A stretch of 64,000 bases of DNA from Arthrobacter alpinus (GTDB taxonomy: Bacteria; Actinomycetota; Actinomycetes; Actinomycetales; Micrococcaceae). Of this stretch, positions 16,031 to 24,109 are shown piece by piece. The notes under the pieces were generated by a model. It was not told the DNA's origin. It ran no database searches and was given only the letters and a program-made list of their open reading frames with translations. Both the position numbers and the translations under genes were made by a program. How positions within the stretch are numbered: the first letter of the stretch is position 1; each line of letters begins with the position of its first letter. The DNA lies in NCBI RefSeq assembly GCF_900105965.1, contig NZ_FNTV01000001.1, positions 2,294,001 through 2,358,000 on the forward strand, read 5' to 3'.

Positions 16031-17128
16031 TCAGCGCGGCCCGTGCGGACGCAGCTCGGCGGCTCTGACCGCCGCCACGGCCGCCGAGATGAGATAGACC
16101 TGGCTGAGCAGGTAGAACCAGACGAACAGGCCCAGGATCACGGCAAAGGGCGCCAGGAGCGTGTTGTTCGTGATGCCGGCCAGGAGCATGGCGCTGAAGA
16201 ACCGCAGCACGGTTGCCCCTGCGCCTGAAAATGCCGCGGCCAGCAACAGAACCCGTCGGGGCATGCGGACACGCGAGGCCATGCTGAACATGATCATGGC
16301 TACGGCAACATCCAGGATGAACATCAGCGCCACCGAGCCAAGCTTGGTCATGGTGCCGGTCAGGAAACCGTTCCAACCCAAGAAGTCGCTGATAGACCCC
16401 ATGGCGGCAGTGCTGATGACACCTAAGACGCTGGTCAACACCAAGGCCACGGCAAGCACTAGAAGCGTGCCTCCGTCGCGCACCTTGGAGAGTACTGGAT
16501 TGGTGCGGTCCCGGGCCAGACCCAACACGGAGCGGATGCCCTCCCGAAGTCCATTGATCCACCCCATCGCGGTGACCAACAACGCGGCCAGCGAGATGAA
16601 CAGGGTCAACCCGAAGCGCCCGGTGCCAAGGAGATCATCGGGCGTGGCCAGGCCGCCGTCGCCGGTATCGATCAAACCAGGCGTGCTGCTGGCGACGAGA
16701 TCAACCACGGCATCGCGAAGCACTTGATTGTCGGCGGCGACAATGCCGAAGATGGCGAACCCTGCCACGAGCATGGCACCCACGGAGAAGAACATGAGGT
16801 AGGCGTTGCCTGCGGCCAACAGGGGCCCGCGGCGACGCGTATAGAGGTGCCACACCCGAAGGATAAACAGCTGTCCGGTACGCGCGTTGAGCCATTGCAT
16901 GAGCGTAGTGGCCTGCGCCAAAAAGTTGCCGTCCGCCCTGGCCGTGGTGAATGCAGCATGTTTCTCGGCGGTCCAGTTCGCCAGGGCAACGCGGTCCAGT
17001 GGATTCGGCGGAGGCACGGCTGGCCCCGCAAGCGGCTTCTTCGCGCTTACGCCCGGCGCGGCGGGTCCGTGTAGATGGACCGCCGCCGCCTTAAGGTTTT
17101 CCGTCTCCCCCAAGATCCAGCTCCTCAC
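16031..17128 (-). CDS. YihY/BrkB family inner-membrane protein
   Basis: This is an integral membrane protein of the YihY/YhjD/BrkB family, once misannotated as RNase BN. It has a polar N-terminal region of about 100 residues and then six membrane segments starting with RGPLLAAGNAYLMFFSVGAML (about 100). GWINGLREGIRSVLGL (about 189-204) is the family's most conserved loop. The GTG start at 17126-17128 overlaps the upstream RNA ligase gene by 38 bases. The overlap suggests a later start, but homologues have a similarly long N-terminal part with an ARA-GNxLA stretch. It is the last gene of the xth-trpS-ligase-YihY run. Confidence 0.85.
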   Translation of the reverse strand: MRSWILGETENLKAAAVHLHGPAAPGVSAKKPLAGPAVPPPNPLDRVALANWTAEKHAAFTTARADGNFLAQATTLMQWLNARTGQLFILRVWHLYTRRRGPLLAAGNAYLMFFSVGAMLVAGFAIFGIVAADNQVLRDAVVDLVASSTPGLIDTGDGGLATPDDLLGTGRFGLTLFISLAALLVTAMGWINGLREGIRSVLGLARDRTNPVLSKVRDGGTLLVLAVALVLTSVLGVISTAAMGSISDFLGWNGFLTGTMTKLGSVALMFILDVAVAMIMFSMASRVRMPRRVLLLAAAFSGAGATVLRFFSAMLLAGITNNTLLAPFAVILGLFVWFYLLSQVYLISAAVAAVRAAELRPHGPR

Positions 17129-17648
17129 GAAGTGCCCAATCGCCAGCTAGATAGTCATAGAGACCAATGCTGGTGACGACAAAATCTGCGGCAAAATCAG
17201 CCATCTCCACCTTCGCCTGCGCCATGGCCTCGGCATCGAGATCGTGCGCCACGGTCAGGTGCGGGTGAAAATCATATTCAAGCAGGTGTTCCACGGGTCC
17301 GTCCAACAAGGCTTCGTGCAACTCGGCACAATGCTGCGCCCCAGATTCAACGTTAAGGTACACCACCGGCGACACCGGTTCAAAGGTACCTGTCCCCCGC
17401 AATGACAAGGTAAACGGCTCCCCCGCGGCGGCCACTTTGCGAACGTGCGTGGCGGCGTCCTCCCATGAGTCCGCAGCCCGTCCGGACACCAGTGTGATGT
17501 GCGGAGGTACGACGGCGGCTCCCGGGCCTGCGTAGCGGGCGCGCCTAGCGTCGAGCTTGTCAGCGAGATCGGCTGGCAGGGAGATAATCACGCCCAGACT
17601 GTCTGAATGTGGTGCGGGTGAGCTTCCGCTCTGGCCAATGCCGGGCAT
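17091..17648 (-). CDS. 2'-5' RNA ligase family protein (2H phosphoesterase)
   Basis: This is a small cytoplasmic 2H-superfamily protein of 185 residues. The two catalytic H-x-T motifs are visible as PHITL (His50-Thr52) and PHLTV (His130-Thr132), with the typical spacing of 80 residues. Family members act as cyclic phosphodiesterases or RNA ligases on 2',3'-cyclic ends. The true substrate is unknown. It begins two bases after the trpS stop and is presumably cotranscribed with it, which fits an RNA-related role. Confidence 0.85.
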   Translation of the reverse strand: MPGIGQSGSSPAPHSDSLGVIISLPADLADKLDARRARYAGPGAAVVPPHITLVSGRAADSWEDAATHVRKVAAAGEPFTLSLRGTGTFEPVSPVVYLNVESGAQHCAELHEALLDGPVEHLLEYDFHPHLTVAHDLDAEAMAQAKVEMADFAADFVVTSIGLYDYLAGDWALREELDLGGDGKP

Positions 17649-17650
17649 CG

Positions 17651-18679
17651 TTATCCGACCATCCGCAGCGGAGGAAGGAAACCCACCTTGGCGTAGACAT
17701 CTGCCAAGGTCTCGGACGCGATGGCCCTGGCCTTTTCCGCGCCGCGAGCCAAGAGGCTGTCCAGCTCGGCGGGGTCGTCCAGCAACTCCAGCGTGCGCTT
17801 GCGGATGGGGTCCAGGCGTTCAACCACTGCCTCGGCAACATCCACCTTGAGGTGTCCGTACATTTTGCCTTCGTACTCGGAAACAAGGGTGTCGACGGAC
17901 TTTTCGGTCAGCGTGGACAGAATTTCAAGCAGGTTGGTGACGCCTGGCTTGTTTTCCCGGTCGTGGGCAACCACGGTCCCCGCGTCGGTGACGGCCGACC
18001 TAATGCGTTTGGCGGTGACCTTTGGCTCGTCCAGGATGTTGATCAGGCCGTTGGGGCCGGAAGCGGACTTGGACATCTTCGCCGTCGGATTTTGCAGGTC
18101 ATAAATGCGGGCGCCTTCTTTTTGAATGAAGGCCTCCGGCACCACGAAGGTGTCGCCAAAACGATGGTTGAAGCGCTTGGCCAAGTCTCGGGCCAATTCA
18201 ACGTGTTGGCGCTGATCATCGCCAACCGGAACGCCCTCGGGGCGGTACAACAGGATATCGGCCGCCATCAGCACGGGGTAGGTGAACAAGCCAACGCTGG
18301 CCATGTCCGCGCCACCCTTGGCTGACTTGTCCTTGAACTGGGTCATGCGGGAGGCTTCGCCAAATCCCGTGATGCAGTTCAGCACCCAGGCCAGCTGTGC
18401 GTGCTCGGGCACGTGGGACTGCACAAACAACGTTGACTTTTCAATGTCAATGCCACCGGCGATGTACTGGGCAGCGGTCTTTCTGGTGCGGTCGCGCAGC
18501 TCCTGCGGATCCTGGGTGACAGTGATGGCGTGCATGTCCGGGATGAAGAACAGTGTCTGGTAATCGTCTTGGCTCTTGACCCAGTTGACCAACGCGCCCA
18601 GGTAATTGCCTAGATGCAGGGAGTCGCCGGAAGGCTGCATGCCTGAGAGCACGCGCGGGCGGGCAGAGATTTCACTCAT
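17651..18679 (-). CDS. trpS: Tryptophanyl-tRNA synthetase
   Basis: It charges tRNA-Trp with tryptophan. It is a class I synthetase of 342 residues. The HIGH-equivalent is SLHLGNY at residues 20-26 and KMSKS is at 201-205. [15 protein letters not shown] (153-167) is the tryptophan-pocket signature of bacterial TrpRS. The ATG start is clear. It lies 15 bases downstream of xth on the same strand. Confidence 0.97.
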   Translation of the reverse strand: MSEISARPRVLSGMQPSGDSLHLGNYLGALVNWVKSQDDYQTLFFIPDMHAITVTQDPQELRDRTRKTAAQYIAGGIDIEKSTLFVQSHVPEHAQLAWVLNCITGFGEASRMTQFKDKSAKGGADMASVGLFTYPVLMAADILLYRPEGVPVGDDQRQHVELARDLAKRFNHRFGDTFVVPEAFIQKEGARIYDLQNPTAKMSKSASGPNGLINILDEPKVTAKRIRSAVTDAGTVVAHDRENKPGVTNLLEILSTLTEKSVDTLVSEYEGKMYGHLKVDVAEAVVERLDPIRKRTLELLDDPAELDSLLARGAEKARAIASETLADVYAKVGFLPPLRMVG

Positions 18680-18694
18680 TGGTTCAAGGGTCCT

Positions 18695-19546
18695 TTAGAA
18701 CTTGTAATCGACGACCAGCGGGGCATGGTCCGAGAAGCGGGATTCGTATGATTCGGCTCGGTCCACCACGCAGCTCAGCGCCTTGGACGCCAATGCCGGG
18801 GTGGCCATGTGGTAATCAATACGCCAACCCGTGTCGTTGGTGAAGGCCTGGCCACGGTTGGACCACCAGGTGTACGGGCCGTCCACTTCGCCGGCCAGTT
18901 CCCGCGCCACGTCCTTCCAGCCGATTTCCTCGCCAAAGAACCTGTCAAAGTAAGCGCGTTCCTCGGGCAGGAAGCCGGCGCGCTTCACGTTGCCCTTCCA
19001 ATTCTTGATATCCAGGGTCTTGTGACCCACGTTGAGGTCACCCACCACCAGTGCGTGATCGCTTGCGCCAGCCAAGGCGGGCAGGCGCCCGATCATGGTG
19101 TCAAGGAAGCGGAACTTGTCATCCTGCTTGGGAGTACCAACCTCACCCGAGTGCACGTAAGCGCTGACCACGGTAAGGGTGGTGGGGGTTCCGTCCGAGC
19201 CGGTGAGGGCGTAATCCGCCTCAACCCAGCGTCCTGTGGTGGCAAAGTAGTCCTCGCCGATGCCCACGCGGGTGGCCACGGGCTCAATTCGATCCTTGCG
19301 TGAGGCGATCAGCACGCCGGCTCGGCCCTTGGCCTCGGCCTCGGCGTGGAGCAGGTGCCATTCCTCGCCCAAGAAAGCCTCAACAATGGCGTCAGGTGCG
19401 CGCACCTCTTGGAGGCAGAGAATGTCTACATCGCGGTTGGCCAGCCACGGCGCCATTCCGTTCTTGTAGGCGGCACGGATGCCGTTGACGTTGACGCTTG
19501 CGATCCTCAATTGACCGTTTTGAATACCGTTGCTCACTTGCTCCAC
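18695..19546 (-). CDS. xth: Exodeoxyribonuclease III
   Basis: This is an AP endonuclease and 3'-5' exonuclease of base-excision repair in the EEP superfamily. Motifs are N-GIRAA (about 20-26), the metal-binding LQEVRA (about 44-49), VVGDLNVGHKTLDIKN (about 167-182) and the C-terminal WRIDYHMAT and SDHAPLVVDY with the catalytic Asp-His. The start is GTG at 19544-19546 or a second in-frame GTG at 19535-19537. The first is kept because both have acceptable ribosome-binding context. It heads the run xth, trpS, RNA ligase, YihY. Confidence 0.93.
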   Translation of the reverse strand: MEQVSNGIQNGQLRIASVNVNGIRAAYKNGMAPWLANRDVDILCLQEVRAPDAIVEAFLGEEWHLLHAEAEAKGRAGVLIASRKDRIEPVATRVGIGEDYFATTGRWVEADYALTGSDGTPTTLTVVSAYVHSGEVGTPKQDDKFRFLDTMIGRLPALAGASDHALVVGDLNVGHKTLDIKNWKGNVKRAGFLPEERAYFDRFFGEEIGWKDVARELAGEVDGPYTWWSNRGQAFTNDTGWRIDYHMATPALASKALSCVVDRAESYESRFSDHAPLVVDYKF

Positions 19547-19626
19547 CTTACCTGCATCGGGCCCCCGAAACCTTGTCCCGTGACGCGTGTGCGTGTCATG
19601 TCCTTTAGCCGCCGAGATGGGGCAGA

Positions 19627-20262
19627 TTAGTCCAGAATCACGCCGCTTACGGCTTCGTCGCCCCCACCGTCAGCCTTGCCGGAGCCTGGCTTCGGCGTCG
19701 CCGAACCTTCTTGTGCGGCGGCTCGCTCGGCGTTCTTCCTGGCCATGGCAGCGTCCATCTTGGCTTCCTGGGCTTCCCAGTCCGGGTTGATCATGCCACG
19801 GCCGTTGGCGGCGGTGATGTTGATGGTTTCCAACGCACGCGCAACCATCTGAGGGTCCTTGCCGAGGTATTCGTTGACCACGCCAATCTGGACGTTGATG
19901 ATCTTGAAGGAGTGATCGAGCTTCAGATCGCGTGCTTTCTCGGCCGAGCGTGAACCGGAGTCCTGCGAGACCAGGCGGGTGCCGCCGTCGGCCGGGGCAT
20001 TTGCACTGTTCTGCTGAGCCATCTGGGCTTGCGCCAAGGCCACCTGGCGGGCGCCGAACGCCGCAGCCTTGTGGACCCCGATGTACACCACGGTGGAGAG
20101 CGCCAGCCAGCCAAACGCGATGATCGCGATGACCCAACCGAGCACTGTGCTGTTGTTGGCGGCGAACACCAGCGCCACCAGGAATACGATCGCCAGCACA
20201 ATGGTGCCCAGACCAGAGAATTTGCCAGGTTTGGACATTTTGCCGGTTCCAAGAGAAGTCAT
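19627..20262 (-). CDS. Conserved membrane protein with two helices and charged tail
   Basis: I do not recognise a specific function. The 211-residue protein has two hydrophobic segments at about 17-36 and 39-63, separated only by NNSTVLG. A long cytoplasmic-looking tail follows, with an Ala/Gln-rich stretch (70-90) and an Ala/Lys/Glu-rich helix near the C-terminus (about 165-190). The tail contains KLDHSFKIINVQIGVVNEYLGKDPQMVARALETINITAANGRG-type sequence that looks conserved (positions about 114-156). It starts at ATG 20262 and is a single gene between xth and the GAP-family gene. Confidence 0.7.
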   Translation of the reverse strand: MTSLGTGKMSKPGKFSGLGTIVLAIVFLVALVFAANNSTVLGWVIAIIAFGWLALSTVVYIGVHKAAAFGARQVALAQAQMAQQNSANAPADGGTRLVSQDSGSRSAEKARDLKLDHSFKIINVQIGVVNEYLGKDPQMVARALETINITAANGRGMINPDWEAQEAKMDAAMARKNAERAAAQEGSATPKPGSGKADGGGDEAVSGVILD

Positions 20263-20331
20263 GGAACCATTCTCTCAAATGCGCACGTGCCCATTGACCG
20301 ACTTCCACCAGCGGCGAACGTTCACCCTCAG

Positions 20332-20399
20332 TTTCCGCGCCCGTCCCCCACAAATGCGCCTCTACGACGGGGCGCATTTGTGGGGGACGGTAGCGGAAA
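20332..20399. repeat. Long near-perfect inverted repeat, 29-bp arms
   Basis: Arms at 20332-20360 and 20371-20399 match at 27 of 29 positions, with a ten-base loop. The inner arm reads CCCCCACAAATGCGCC. It lies downstream of the GAP-family gene on the minus strand and upstream of the two-helix membrane protein gene. It resembles in style the palindromes at 55032 and 55858. Confidence 0.85.
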
Positions 20400-20419
20400 T
20401 ACGCGGAGCCCGCTCGGCG

Positions 20420-21214
20420 CTATTTGAAGGGGTTCCAGCTTGCCATGGGCGCCAGCTCGGACAATCCGGCGCGCAGCATCACGAACCCGACGATACCGAC
20501 CACCCACAGCAGGCTCTCGCTGGCAAACCTTCCCAGTTTTGTTCCGACGCGTCTAAGCGCCGAATCGAGGCGGGACCCCATGATCATCCGCAGGCTCCAC
20601 AGGGCCAGCGCCGGAATGAGCATGACGAGGCAATAGACAGCAAGGACCCCGATCTCGGCAGGAATCGCCAAGGTGGAATTGGACAGGAGCCCGATGGCCA
20701 CCAAATACGGCAGCATGGTGGGCAGCTCCAACATTCCTGCAATCAAAGCTAGCGTCACCAGGCCACCAGGGCTGCGCAGGGCCTTGGCTATCCGGGCCTG
20801 CCACCGTTGTTCGGACACCGGCGTCTCGGTGCGGTGGTCAGGATTTTCTTCCGCACCTATGCCCGCCGGCCCTCCGCTGGGCGCACTGGCCTTCTTCCGT
20901 TTCTTACGAGAATCCGAAAAGACGGCATAGCTCAGCATGGCGCCTCCACCTATGGTCGCGGCCCACGCAATGGCAGGGACCTGCATGAGTGAATCTGCCC
21001 CCAACCCCTTGACGACCCACCCGGCGCCGCTGAGCACCACAATGCCGACCACAAGATAGAAACCCGCCAGGACGCCAAGATAAAGCAGGATTCGGAGAGC
21101 GATCCGCCGGGCATCGTGACGCAGCAGCAGCCAGAGAGGAATCAGCAAGGTGCCGATGCTGGTGCTGTCGATGAGAGCAAGAAAAGCCAACTGGGCATAA
21201 ATTGCGATTGTCAT
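20420..21214 (-). CDS. GAP family protein (LysE-like membrane protein)
   Basis: This is a six-helix membrane protein related to the GAP/Sap family found in actinobacteria with glycopeptidolipid export and to the LysE superfamily. It begins MTIAIYAQLAFLALIDSTSIGTLLIPLWLLL, the family's typical first helix with the D-S-x-S-x-G-T motif. A charged loop of about 45 residues rich in Lys, Glu and Pro splits the protein, after which SPGGLVTLALIAGMLELPTMLPYL (about 155-178) is the second conserved block. The start is ATG 21214; the open frame to 21370 is not supported. The transported substrate is unknown. It is divergent from the histidine kinase gene, 125 bases away. Confidence 0.8.
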   Translation of the reverse strand: MTIAIYAQLAFLALIDSTSIGTLLIPLWLLLRHDARRIALRILLYLGVLAGFYLVVGIVVLSGAGWVVKGLGADSLMQVPAIAWAATIGGGAMLSYAVFSDSRKKRKKASAPSGGPAGIGAEENPDHRTETPVSEQRWQARIAKALRSPGGLVTLALIAGMLELPTMLPYLVAIGLLSNSTLAIPAEIGVLAVYCLVMLIPALALWSLRMIMGSRLDSALRRVGTKLGRFASESLLWVVGIVGFVMLRAGLSELAPMASWNPFK

Positions 21215-21339
21215 GTTCCCAGCGTGCCAACCCGTCTTGCAACGTGCATCAGCCATCTGGCCCATTGGCGGGTCATACCTTCGTCGGACCCGGGCGCGTC
21301 CGCCTTGCCCGGAAAGCGCCTGACAGACAGGATTGACGC

Positions 21340-22680
21340 ATGAGTCATCAGCCGCCCCAACCCACACCAACCGTGACGTTCAGCGCCCGGGTTCCGTCAC
21401 GGGCGTGGGGCATTCGGCGGGAGGACTTCTGGCTTGCGGCCGGCTATTTCGCGGTTTTTTGGATCTTGGATGCTGTGCAGTTCGGCGCGGGGACAGAGTT
21501 CGATCTTCCCCTGCTGGCCAAGAATTGGCCGTTTTTCGCGGCCTTGGGCTGCATCGGCGTGCTGTTACGCCGGACCGCAACGCCCGTCATGGCCGTTTTC
21601 TGCGGATCAGCTGCCGTGATGTTGCTGCTGGGGAACCATCCGGCCGCCTTGGTGCTGGTGTTTGAACTGTTCTTCTCACTGGTGTTGTTTGGCTCGATCA
21701 GGGTTTCCACGGTTGCCGCAAGCAGTGCGGTGGGCCTCTCCGTGCTCCTGACACTGGTGGTGTTGGCCATGACCGGGCGGGCGGAACCCACCGTTGTGGC
21801 AGCCGCCATGGCCGCCTTGACGCTCCTCATGCCCGTCGAGTGGGCCGGAAATCTGCGCAAGGCTCATCGTCTGGCTGAAAGCGAATCCGCGCGGGCCGAA
21901 GCTGTCCGGCAATCCGCCGAACACCGACTCCTGGCGGACCGAAGTGCCCATGAATTGGCTCTGGAGCGAGAGCGCCAGCATATGGCGCGGGAGCTCCATG
22001 ATGTCCTGTCTGCAAGGCTGTCCGCCATTGCCTTGCAGTCCGGCGCGGCCTTGCACACACCATCGCCCCACGGCCGGGTTCTGGCTCAGATTCGGACCGA
22101 GAGTGTGGCAGGCCTGGACGAGCTCAATACGATGATCCGACTCCTGCAGACTGGCGCCCTGGACGAGGTTGCTGGCAACTCGGCGGATCTACCTTCCCTC
22201 TTGGAGCAGTATCGTCTGGCCGGCTCCGTAATTTCCTTTGACAGTTCCCTGAACGACGTCGGAGACCTCCTGCCGCCGCAGCTTCAGACCACCGTTTATC
22301 GGGTTGCCGCCGAATCCTTGCGCAACGCATACCGGCACTCGCCCGGCACACCGGTCACGATTTCCTTGAACATAGCCAGAGAGTTCGGCCCTTCCCCGGA
22401 GATTGTCCTGGTGGTCTCCAACCCGCTGCCCCAACGGACACCGGAGGCCCGGCCTCCTGCTTCGACTGAGGGCGAGGCGCCAGCATTACTCCCTCACCCG
22501 AACGAGAGCATCGATGGAACCGGGACGGGCATCCCCAGCATGCACTTCCGGGCAGCTCACGCCTCCGGCACCCTCACGGTTGGTGCGCGCTCGGGCTGGT
22601 GGGTTGTAGAGCTTCGACTTCCAGCCACTGCGGAACCGCGCCCATCATCAGAGGTTTCTCGGAAAGGCGCCGCAGCGTGA
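21340..22680 (+). CDS. Sensor histidine kinase, NarL/DesK class
   Basis: This is a membrane-bound sensor of a two-component system. Five or six hydrophobic segments occupy residues 31-165, with no large extracellular domain. The HisKA_3 box ARELHDVLSARLSAI has the phospho-accepting His220. The HATPase domain follows, with an N-box ESLRNAYRHS (Asn329) and a G-rich GTGTGIPSM. A coiled-coil linker (about 172-215) joins the membrane and kinase parts. The stop codon overlaps the start of the response-regulator gene by four bases (GTGA). The signal is unknown, but membrane stress is likely for this architecture. Confidence 0.92.
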   Translation: MSHQPPQPTPTVTFSARVPSRAWGIRREDFWLAAGYFAVFWILDAVQFGAGTEFDLPLLAKNWPFFAALGCIGVLLRRTATPVMAVFCGSAAVMLLLGNHPAALVLVFELFFSLVLFGSIRVSTVAASSAVGLSVLLTLVVLAMTGRAEPTVVAAAMAALTLLMPVEWAGNLRKAHRLAESESARAEAVRQSAEHRLLADRSAHELALERERQHMARELHDVLSARLSAIALQSGAALHTPSPHGRVLAQIRTESVAGLDELNTMIRLLQTGALDEVAGNSADLPSLLEQYRLAGSVISFDSSLNDVGDLLPPQLQTTVYRVAAESLRNAYRHSPGTPVTISLNIAREFGPSPEIVLVVSNPLPQRTPEARPPASTEGEAPALLPHPNESIDGTGTGIPSMHFRAAHASGTLTVGARSGWWVVELRLPATAEPRPSSEVSRKGAAA

Positions 22681-23345
22681 CAACTCAAGATGAGATCCGC
22701 GCTCACGCCATCACTGTTCTGTTGGCCGATGACCATGCCGCCATTCGGCTGGGCATGCGCATGGTGGTGGAGACCGGGGCGGACATGGAAGTGGTGGGCG
22801 AAGCCGGCGACGGCGCACTCGCGGTAAGCATGGCACGCACCCTGCGCCCCGACGTCGTACTCATGGACTTGCGCATGCCGGTGGTGGACGGCATCGCTGC
22901 AACCCGGGAAATTTGCGCGGACTCCCTGGCCAAGGTGCTCGTGCTAACCACCTTTGACCACGACACTTACCTGTTCGGTGCCCTGCAGGCCGGTGCCTCA
23001 GGATTCCTGCTCAAGACGGCCGAACCTGTAGCGATTACGGAGGCAATCCGTCACGTCCACAATGGAGACCATGTCATTGCCCCGGAGGTGACGGCTCGGA
23101 TAGTTTCGGCTGCGCTCTCACCCGGCAGCGGCCACACTACTGCGGCAAGTCAACCACCTGAGCTGGACCTGCTCACGGGACGCGAACGCGAAGTCTTTGA
23201 GTGCTTGGGCGGTGGATTGACAAACTATTCGATTGGCCGCCAACTGGGCATCTCGGAAGCCACAGTTAAAACGCACGTATCGCGAGTACTTGCGAAACTT
23301 GGCTTACAGTCCCGGGTGCAGGCCGCCTTGTTCCGACGGCGCTAG
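22677..23345 (+). CDS. Response regulator, NarL/FixJ family
   Basis: This is the cognate DNA-binding partner of the preceding kinase. The receiver domain has the acidic pair at 18-19, phospho-acceptor Asp64 in VLMDLRMPVVDG and the conserved Lys in FLLKTAEP (about 115). The LuxR-type HTH is C-terminal: LLTGREREVFECLGGGLTNYSIGRQLGISEATVKTHVSRVLAKLG. The GTG start at 22677 overlaps the kinase stop (GTGA). Its stop codon overlaps the stop of the convergent tetR gene by four bases. GAP-family or membrane-protein genes nearby are candidate targets. Confidence 0.93.
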   Translation: MTTQDEIRAHAITVLLADDHAAIRLGMRMVVETGADMEVVGEAGDGALAVSMARTLRPDVVLMDLRMPVVDGIAATREICADSLAKVLVLTTFDHDTYLFGALQAGASGFLLKTAEPVAITEAIRHVHNGDHVIAPEVTARIVSAALSPGSGHTTAASQPPELDLLTGREREVFECLGGGLTNYSIGRQLGISEATVKTHVSRVLAKLGLQSRVQAALFRRR

Positions 23346-24004
23346 AGCAGGTAGGGCGTGGCAGGGAACGACAGGTAGTCCTGGGGATGCGTCACTGGCG
23401 CGGACAACATTCCCGAACACGAATCGATGAAGAAATAACCCACTGCCGTCCAATTGGGATCTTCCTCCCCGCTCTGAACCCGAGCCTCATAGCCGGCACA
23501 GATACCCAGCACCATGGGGCTCAAAACCTGAGATCTGCCGCGGACAACCTCCGGAGGAACATGCTCCAGCTCTGACTGCATTCGGTGAATCAGGGCCTCA
23601 ATCTCAGGACTCGCAGTCAGGGAGCCTCCCAGAATCTCCGCGACGGACGGCACGCTGCGCACCTGGAACAGAAAGCGCGCGTGCCAGCTGGGCATGGGGC
23701 GGCTGGCCAGGTATTCGATCCAGGGCAGGATCATGCAGGCAATGAGGTCGCGCACCCCGGCGGCATCGGGCAGCGCATCGATCAGCTCCCTGCGGCGCTG
23801 GCTCACTTCCTCGCGGTGTCGATTCAACAAGATCCGCAAAAGCTCATCGCGATCACCAAAGTGGTACGCGATCGCCGAGTGATTTGCCGTTCCTGCATGC
23901 TCGGTGATTCGGCGGTTGGACACCGCGTCGATGCCGTGGACGGCAAAGAGCTCCTCTGCCGCGTCCAACAGTGTCTCGCGCGCCTTGTCACTGTGTTGTC
24001 CCAT
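23342..24004 (-). CDS. TetR family transcriptional regulator
   Basis: This is a 220-residue one-component repressor. The N-terminal HTH covers about residues 10-57 (ARETLLDAAEELFAVHG, AVSNRRITEHAGTANHSAIAYHFGDRDELL), and the ligand-binding domain is divergent. It is transcribed away from the duplicated membrane-protein gene, and the perfect palindrome at 24083-24104 lies between the two starts. It most likely represses that gene and itself. The HTH helix 3 sequence AIAYHFG is typical of the family. Confidence 0.92.
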   Translation of the reverse strand: MGQHSDKARETLLDAAEELFAVHGIDAVSNRRITEHAGTANHSAIAYHFGDRDELLRILLNRHREEVSQRRRELIDALPDAAGVRDLIACMILPWIEYLASRPMPSWHARFLFQVRSVPSVAEILGGSLTASPEIEALIHRMQSELEHVPPEVVRGRSQVLSPMVLGICAGYEARVQSGEEDPNWTAVGYFFIDSCSGMLSAPVTHPQDYLSFPATPYLL

Positions 24005-24082
24005 GGAATGCTTCCCCTTCTTCAGCCTCCCACGGTACCGTGACAGCGCGGATTTTGCGGTGCCAGCCCAATCAATTCCTAT

Positions 24083-24104
24083 TTTTACGCCACGTGGCGT
24101 AAAA
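24083..24104. promoter_or_regulatory. Probable TetR operator, 22-bp perfect palindrome
   Basis: The half-site TTTTACGCCAC is followed directly by its exact complement, with no spacer. It lies 79 bases upstream of the tetR start and just upstream of the divergent membrane-protein frame, the usual position and symmetry for a TetR autoregulatory operator. Confidence 0.8.
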
Positions 24105-24109
24105 TCTCA

